The notes under the pieces are model-generated. The model did no database searches and was not told the DNA's origin. It saw only the letters and a list, made by a program, of their open reading frames with translations. A stretch of 17,600 bases of DNA from Pseudomonadota bacterium (GTDB lineage Bacteria > Pseudomonadota > Alphaproteobacteria > UBA9219 > RGZA01): the NCBI GenBank assembly GCA_016195205.1, contig JACQAB010000120.1:1-17600 (forward strand), in the 5' to 3' direction. Made by a program: the position numbers and the translations under genes. The first letter of the stretch is position 1, and every line of letters begins with the position of its first letter. This document shows positions 13,573 through 17,600 of this stretch, piece by piece.

Positions 13573-14688
13573 TCAAGCGGCCATTTTTCGGGCATAACGG
13601 TGAGCAACAAAAGGTAAGGGGGCCACGTGGGCAGGAATGGGATGTCCGCGCACAATAAGTTGAAGTTGCGTATCGGGTTCCGAATAGCCATGTTCGACAT
13701 AGCCCATGGCGATAGGCTTGTTCAGCGTGGGGCTAAAGCTGCCGCTGGTAACGATGCCGATCGGCCTGCCCTCCGCGTTGCGGATTTCAGCGCCTTCGCG
13801 GGCGGGCGCGCGGCCATCCACGGCGATGCCCACGCGCAGGCGTTCCGGCATGTTCAGCATTTCGGCTTCCAGAATGGAGGCGCCCGAAAATTCCCCCTCT
13901 GACAGGCGCTGGCGGCTGATGATCCAGTTCAAATTCGCTTCCACCGGGGTAATTTTTTCGTTCAGCTCGTGCCCATAAAGGCAAAGCCCGGCTTCCAGGC
14001 GCAGGGTATCGCGCGCGCCAAGGCCCACGGGTTTTACTTCCGGGCTTTTGGAAAGCAACGCCACCAGATCAAGCGTGCGTTTGGTTTCCACCGAAATTTC
14101 AAAGCCGTCCTCGCCGGTATAGCCCGAGCGCATCAGCATCACCGGAATATTACCGATGCCGGTGAAAGTGGCGTACATGAAGGAAAGTTCGGCCGACTGA
14201 GGGCAATATTGGCGCAGCACCTTTGCCGCCTTGGGACCCTGCAGGGCGATAAGGTCACGCGCGGGGACTTCGGCCTTGTCGCCGGGCATGTTCTTGCGCA
14301 GCAGGGCGAGATCCACTTCCTTGCGCGAGGCGTTGACGACAACCCATAAATCATTGCCGGCGTCGGGACGGACCATCATCAAATCGTCGATCACGCCGCC
14401 CCAATCATTCAGCAAGGTGGTGTAGCGCATGCGCCCCGGCTTCAGTCCCATGACGTCGCTCGGCACATGGGCCGCCAGCCTTTTCCAGGCTTCTTGCCCG
14501 TGCAGGATGATCTGGCCCATATGCGAGACATCGAACAGGCCGGCTTCATTACGGGTATGATGATGCTCGGCAATGATGCCGTCTTTGTATTGCACGGGCA
14601 TGTCATAGCCCGCGAAGGGGACCATTTTGGCGCTGGCGCTTATATGCCAGTCATGAAGGGTGGTGCGGCGAAGCGCGTCGTCGGTCAT
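13573..14688 (-). CDS. gcvT: Glycine cleavage system T protein (aminomethyltransferase)
   Basis: GcvT transfers the one-carbon unit from aminomethyl-lipoyl GcvH to tetrahydrofolate, releasing ammonia. The 371-residue protein is full length with family landmarks: TTLHDWHISASAKMVPFAGY, DMPVQYKDGIIAEHHHTR, GLFDVSHMGQIILHG, DLIALQGPKAAKVL, RSGYTGEDGFEISV (substrate/folate region), GLGARDTLRLEAGLCLYGHE, and at the C-terminus GIVTSGSFSPTLNKPIAMGY. The start overlaps the stop of the upstream lipoprotein gene by 4 bases (ATGA at 14685-14688), so translation is probably coupled. gcvH follows in the same operon. Confidence 0.97.
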   Translation of the reverse strand: MTDDALRRTTLHDWHISASAKMVPFAGYDMPVQYKDGIIAEHHHTRNEAGLFDVSHMGQIILHGQEAWKRLAAHVPSDVMGLKPGRMRYTTLLNDWGGVIDDLMMVRPDAGNDLWVVVNASRKEVDLALLRKNMPGDKAEVPARDLIALQGPKAAKVLRQYCPQSAELSFMYATFTGIGNIPVMLMRSGYTGEDGFEISVETKRTLDLVALLSKSPEVKPVGLGARDTLRLEAGLCLYGHELNEKITPVEANLNWIISRQRLSEGEFSGASILEAEMLNMPERLRVGIAVDGRAPAREGAEIRNAEGRPIGIVTSGSFSPTLNKPIAMGYVEHGYSEPDTQLQLIVRGHPIPAHVAPLPFVAHRYARKMAA

Positions 14689-15242
14689 GGAGCGGCAGGG
14701 CGCATCACGTTCCCATTGAAGAAACGGGTGTTGGCGTCGATCTGCGCGGGGTTAAGGTGAAAACCGATCAGCACGCGATAGCTTTCGCCGCTATCCCCCG
14801 GCTTGATGTCGAATTGCGGGTTGATGGGCGTGCTGACGCGGGTTTCGGTGGCGCCGTTCTCAAAGTCCACGGGGATTTCATAAACCTTTTTGCTGACCAC
14901 GTCGTCATGCGGGTCAAGCACCGAGACGAAGAAGGGGATGCTGGCGTGCGTGGAGTTCGAGCGCGCGCCCTTCATGGCCACCACATCCATGGTGGCGTCC
15001 ACGTTGACGCCGCCGGAATTGGCCATGCAGCCGCCGCGGATGTTGCCCATGCGTGCGGTCATGACCAGCGAGTTTTCATTGGCGGCGGGCGGATTTTGGT
15101 AAACCGACAGGTCGCGGATCACGGCCACCTGCGGGCAGCCGGCGGGCACACCGCTGAGCAGGGGTTGTTCGCTGCCGCTTTCGAACCAACTGCAAGAGGC
15201 CAGAGCCAGAACGGGAAGAAGGAACAGGAAGGAACGTTTCAT
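14685..15242 (-). CDS. Putative lipoprotein of unknown function, first gene of the gcv operon
   Basis: The 185-residue product has a lipoprotein signal peptide, MKRSFLFLLPVLALASCSWF, with lipobox LASC and lipidated Cys17. The mature part looks beta-rich and contains CPQVAVIRDLSVYQNP, NSLVMTARMGNIRGGCMA, SIPFFVSVLDPHDDVVSKKV and YEIPVDFENGATETRVSTP, with two further cysteines (about residues 36 and 72). I do not recognise a named family. AAAGGG lies about 8 bases upstream of the ATG. Its stop overlaps the gcvT start in ATGA form, which ties expression of a cell-envelope protein to cytosolic glycine catabolism. This may be simple operon packing. Confidence 0.85.
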   Translation of the reverse strand: MKRSFLFLLPVLALASCSWFESGSEQPLLSGVPAGCPQVAVIRDLSVYQNPPAANENSLVMTARMGNIRGGCMANSGGVNVDATMDVVAMKGARSNSTHASIPFFVSVLDPHDDVVSKKVYEIPVDFENGATETRVSTPINPQFDIKPGDSGESYRVLIGFHLNPAQIDANTRFFNGNVMRPAAP

Positions 15243-15615
15243 GGCGCAGCCCTTTATGAAAAGAGGAGGATGGGGGAACTTAATAAAATTGCTTCCCAGC
15301 GTCTAGTGACTTTAAAGAGAGCCGTTTCCGTTTGATAAGCGGGATTCCCCTCCCCTTGAGGGAGGGGTTAGAGGAGGGGTACGGAAGGTTGAGAGAAAGC
15401 CCTACCCCTCTCCAGCCAAAACCTTTAGTCCCCGCGAAAGCGGGGATCTCGCGCACGGGGAAACTGGACCCCCGCCTACGCGGGGGCGCGCAAGTGCGCG
15501 GTTTTGGCAACCTCCCGCCTCCGCTAAAGCTCCGGCGCGGCGAGCGCGCTTGGCCCGCCGAAGCCGAAGGCGCAGGCGGCTCCCTCAAGGGGAGAGGAAA
15601 ATTTTATTTAAACTT
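15243..15615. other. Gene-free stretch between argF and the lipoprotein gene
   Basis: These 373 bases hold the composite repeat at 15344-15602 and about 100 bases of unique sequence (15243-15343) that must contain the promoter for the lipoprotein-gcv operon. No convincing promoter was identified, and no glycine-riboswitch core is visible on the minus strand. The plus-strand ORF crossing the area translates the repeat (ISGIPLPLREGLEEGYG, LVPAKAGISRTG) and is rejected as a gene. Confidence 0.7.
15344..15602. repeat. Composite palindromic repeat with nested hairpins
   Basis: The left end ATTCCCCTCCCCTTGAGGGA is identical to that of the fliP-embedded element, and the right end (CTCAAGGGGAGAGGAAAAT, 15584-15602) is its imperfect inverse. 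Nested inside are two compact hairpins: TCCCCGC-GAAA-GCGGGGA (15429-15446), and CCCCCGC-CTAC-GCGGGGG (15469-15486). A further GC-rich stretch includes GCCTCCGCTAAAGC, also seen at 5411-5424. Such repeats are familiar between genes of many proteobacteria and yield peptides like PSLKGRG and VPAKAGI when translated. Confidence 0.85.
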
Positions 15616-16524
15616 CTAAACCTTTCCCAAACACCACAATAAAATCGCCTTTTGCACATGCAGGCGGTTTTCGGCCTCGTCCCATACGGCAGATTGCGGG
15701 CCGTCGATCACATCGTCGGTTACTTCCTCGCCGCGATGAGCCGGCAGGCAATGCAGGAAGATGGCTTTTTTGGAAGCCAGCCCCATGCGCCGCGCATTGA
15801 TCTGGTAGGGCTGCAGCAAGGCGCGGCGGCGCTCGCCATCGGCATTGTGCATGGAAACCCAGGTATCGGTTATGACCACCTCGGCGTCTTTCAGGCCCTG
15901 ATTGGGATGATGCGTGACCATCACCCGTGCGTGCCCGCCCGGCAGCATGGCGGGATTGGGGGAAAGCTCTTTTGGGCAGCAGATTACCAGCGGGAAGTCG
16001 AAAATCACCGCCGCCTGGATCCAAATGTTCAGCACATTGTTGTCGCCATCGCCGCACCACACCACATGGCGGCCTTTCAGGCTGCCAAAGCGTTCCTGCA
16101 CGGTCATCAGGTCGGCCATGATCTGGCAGGGATGGGAATAATTGGTAAGGCCGTTGATGACCGGAACGGAAGAATGACGGGTAAGTTCCAGCAGATGCTC
16201 ATGCTCGAACGTGCGCACCATCAGCGCATGCACAAAGCGGCCCATCACCCGGGCGGTGTCGCCCAGGGTTTCACCCTGACCCAGCTGCATTTCCTTGCCG
16301 GTAATGGCCAAAGCGTGGCCGCCCAGCTCGTTCATCGCCACTTCGAAGGAAACGCGCGTGCGGGTGGAAGGTTTTTCAAAAATCAGCGCCAGCGTTTTGC
16401 CGGCCAGGTCCTGGCGCGGGCGGCGGGCGGCTTTCAGGACATGGGCGCGCTTCAGGATGGCGGACAGCGCGGGTTCGCCTAAATCGGGAAGGTCAATAAA
16501 ATGGCGCAGCGGCTTGCCTATCAT
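15616..16524 (-). CDS. argF: Ornithine carbamoyltransferase
   Basis: ArgF condenses ornithine with carbamoyl phosphate to give citrulline in arginine biosynthesis. The 302-residue length fits the anabolic enzyme. The carbamoyl-phosphate motif is FEKPSTRTRVSFE (STRTR at residues 53-57). HPCQ is at 131-134, the ornithine loop contains DTWVSM, and the catalytic loop is HCLPAHRGEEVTD (258-270). The usual GDGNN-type segment is WCGDGDNNVLNIWIQAA. The start overlaps the argD stop by 4 bases (ATGA at 16521-16524), showing a coupled argD-argF operon. The gene ends just before the composite repeat. Confidence 0.97.
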   Translation of the reverse strand: MIGKPLRHFIDLPDLGEPALSAILKRAHVLKAARRPRQDLAGKTLALIFEKPSTRTRVSFEVAMNELGGHALAITGKEMQLGQGETLGDTARVMGRFVHALMVRTFEHEHLLELTRHSSVPVINGLTNYSHPCQIMADLMTVQERFGSLKGRHVVWCGDGDNNVLNIWIQAAVIFDFPLVICCPKELSPNPAMLPGGHARVMVTHHPNQGLKDAEVVITDTWVSMHNADGERRRALLQPYQINARRMGLASKKAIFLHCLPAHRGEEVTDDVIDGPQSAVWDEAENRLHVQKAILLWCLGKV

Positions 16525-17600
16525 GCCGCCGGCCTGTTCTCGAGGTAGTCGACAATGGTTTTGTGCATGATGGCCGCGGCTTCATCGACGTGTTTCTCTT
16601 CGATAATCAGCGGCGGAAGAATGCGGATGATGTTATCTGACGCACTCATGCACAGAAGGCCGTTCTTGCGCAGGGCCTGAACCAGCTTTCCCATGTCATC
16701 GGGCTGGGCACAGCGCAGGCCCTGCATCAGGCCCCGGCCGCGATGCTCGTTAAACAGGCCCTGATAGCTGCGCGATACTTCATCAAGCTTTTCCCAAAGA
16801 TATTCGCCCATCTTGTTCACATGCGGCAGGAAATCGGGCTTTTCCATAAGGTCAAGAACGGCGTTGCCCACCGCCATGGCCAACGGGTTGCCGCCGAAGG
16901 TGGTGCCGTGCGTGCCAACCGTCATGCCCACCGCGGCTTTTTCGGTGGCCAGGCACGCGCCCACCGGAAAGCCGCCGCCCAAAGCCTTGGCGATGCACAT
17001 GACATCGGGTTTCATGCCGACCCATTCATAGGCGAACATTTTGCCGGTGCGGGCCATGCCGCACTGGATTTCATCAAGAACCAGCAAAAGCCCGTGCTTG
17101 TCGCACAGCGCGCGCAGGCCTTGCATGAATTCGGGCGTGGCCACGCGCATGCCGCCTTCGCCCTGCACGGTTTCAATGACGATGGCGGAGGTTTGACCGG
17201 TAATCGCTTTTTCCACCGCCGGCAGGTCGCCGAACGGCACCTGGTCGAACAGGTCGGGCAACGGGCCGAAGCCGTCGACCATCTTGGGCGTTTTCGCCGC
17301 GGCGATGGAGGTCATGCTGCGGCCGTGGAAGCAACCCTGAAAGCAGATCATGCGCGTGCGCTGCGGCTGGCCGGTATGGCTGAAGTATTTGCGCACCACT
17401 TTCACGACCGTCTCGAAGGCTTCAAGGCCGGAGTTGGTGAAAAACACAGTATCGGCAAACGAAACATCACACAGGCGCTTGGCCAGACGTTCGCCTTCGG
17501 GAATCCGGTAGACGTTCGAAACATGCCAAAGCTTATGCGCCTGATCGCACAGGGCTTTTACCAGATAAGGATGCGCGTGGCCAAAAGCGTTTACGGCAAT
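16521..17600 (-). CDS. argD: Acetylornithine aminotransferase (5' end off the window)
   Basis: ArgD is a PLP-dependent class III aminotransferase that forms N-acetylornithine in arginine biosynthesis. The frame is open to the right edge (359 residues visible), so roughly 30-40 N-terminal residues are missing. Landmarks are IAVNAFGHAHPYLVKAL, KLWHVSNVYRIPEGERLAKR, FQGCFHGRSMTSIAA, VIETVQGEGGMRVAT, LVLDEIQCGMARTGKMFAYE, the PLP-lysine segment MCIAKALGGGFPVGA, and HGTTFGGNPLAMAVG. One oddity: the usual NSGAEA motif reads NSGLEAFETVVK. A GTG at 17447 could be mistaken for the start, but upstream sequence is clearly ArgD. Confidence 0.96.
   Translation of the reverse strand: MAVNAFGHAHPYLVKALCDQAHKLWHVSNVYRIPEGERLAKRLCDVSFADTVFFTNSGLEAFETVVKVVRKYFSHTGQPQRTRMICFQGCFHGRSMTSIAAAKTPKMVDGFGPLPDLFDQVPFGDLPAVEKAITGQTSAIVIETVQGEGGMRVATPEFMQGLRALCDKHGLLLVLDEIQCGMARTGKMFAYEWVGMKPDVMCIAKALGGGFPVGACLATEKAAVGMTVGTHGTTFGGNPLAMAVGNAVLDLMEKPDFLPHVNKMGEYLWEKLDEVSRSYQGLFNEHRGRGLMQGLRCAQPDDMGKLVQALRKNGLLCMSASDNIIRILPPLIIEEKHVDEAAAIMHKTIVDYLENRPAA

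Noticed and set aside
15243..15615. Glycine riboswitch upstream of the gcv operon
   Set aside because: The minus-strand leader was searched by eye for the conserved glycine-aptamer core; only repeat hairpins were found.
15332..15619. Plus-strand ORF across the gap before argF
   Set aside because: It translates the composite palindromic repeat (LREGLEEG, VPAKAGIS) and runs into the antisense of argF; not a gene.

Overview
The window looks like a chromosomal segment of a GC-rich flagellated alphaproteobacterium. The evidence is the flgB-flgC-fliE-fliQ-fliR-flhB order facing an FlhB-like/fliO/fliP operon, the split glycine decarboxylase (gcvPA + gcvPB), the ATGA-coupled argD-argF pair, and GC-rich palindromic repeats between genes. 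I cannot name a genus.

Layout. (1) 1-4082, minus strand: flgB, flgC, fliE, a non-flagellar-looking secreted ORF, fliQ, fliR, and the 5' part of flhB, which runs off the left edge. (2) 4083-4316: divergent promoter region. (3) 4317-6235, plus strand: a short FlhB-C-terminal-like protein, a helical unknown, fliO and fliP. Together regions 1 and 3 encode rod parts and most of the flagellar export gate. The N-terminal region of fliP carries a palindromic repeat that is read in frame. (4) 6236-6503: a large multi-hairpin element. (5) 6507-9291, plus strand: an SGNH-hydrolase-like protein, two very small membrane ORFs and a NodU/CmcH-type O-carbamoyltransferase, probably a glycan or small-molecule decoration module. 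(6) 9294-10289, minus: an unrecognised protein convergent with the carbamoyltransferase. (7) 10363-15242, minus: a putative lipoprotein followed by gcvT, gcvH, gcvPA and gcvPB, mostly overlapping and co-transcribed. gcvPB has an internal deletion with a frameshift. (8) 15243-15615: a composite palindromic repeat. (9) 15616-17600, minus: argD (5' end off the right edge) and argF, for arginine biosynthesis.

The least expected signals are the repeats. Two intercistronic gaps (fliR/flhB and gcvH/gcvPA) are filled almost end to end by hairpins whose arms are tandem degenerate octamers of about GGTTCGGA. A CCCCTCCCCTTGAGGG-ended element occurs twice, once inside the fliP reading frame. A third, unrelated element folds as an outer stem around two inner hairpins. 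The broken gcvPB is the main functional anomaly: if real, the glycine cleavage system is probably inactive; if not, it is an assembly error. No tRNA, rRNA, CRISPR array, transposase or riboswitch was seen.
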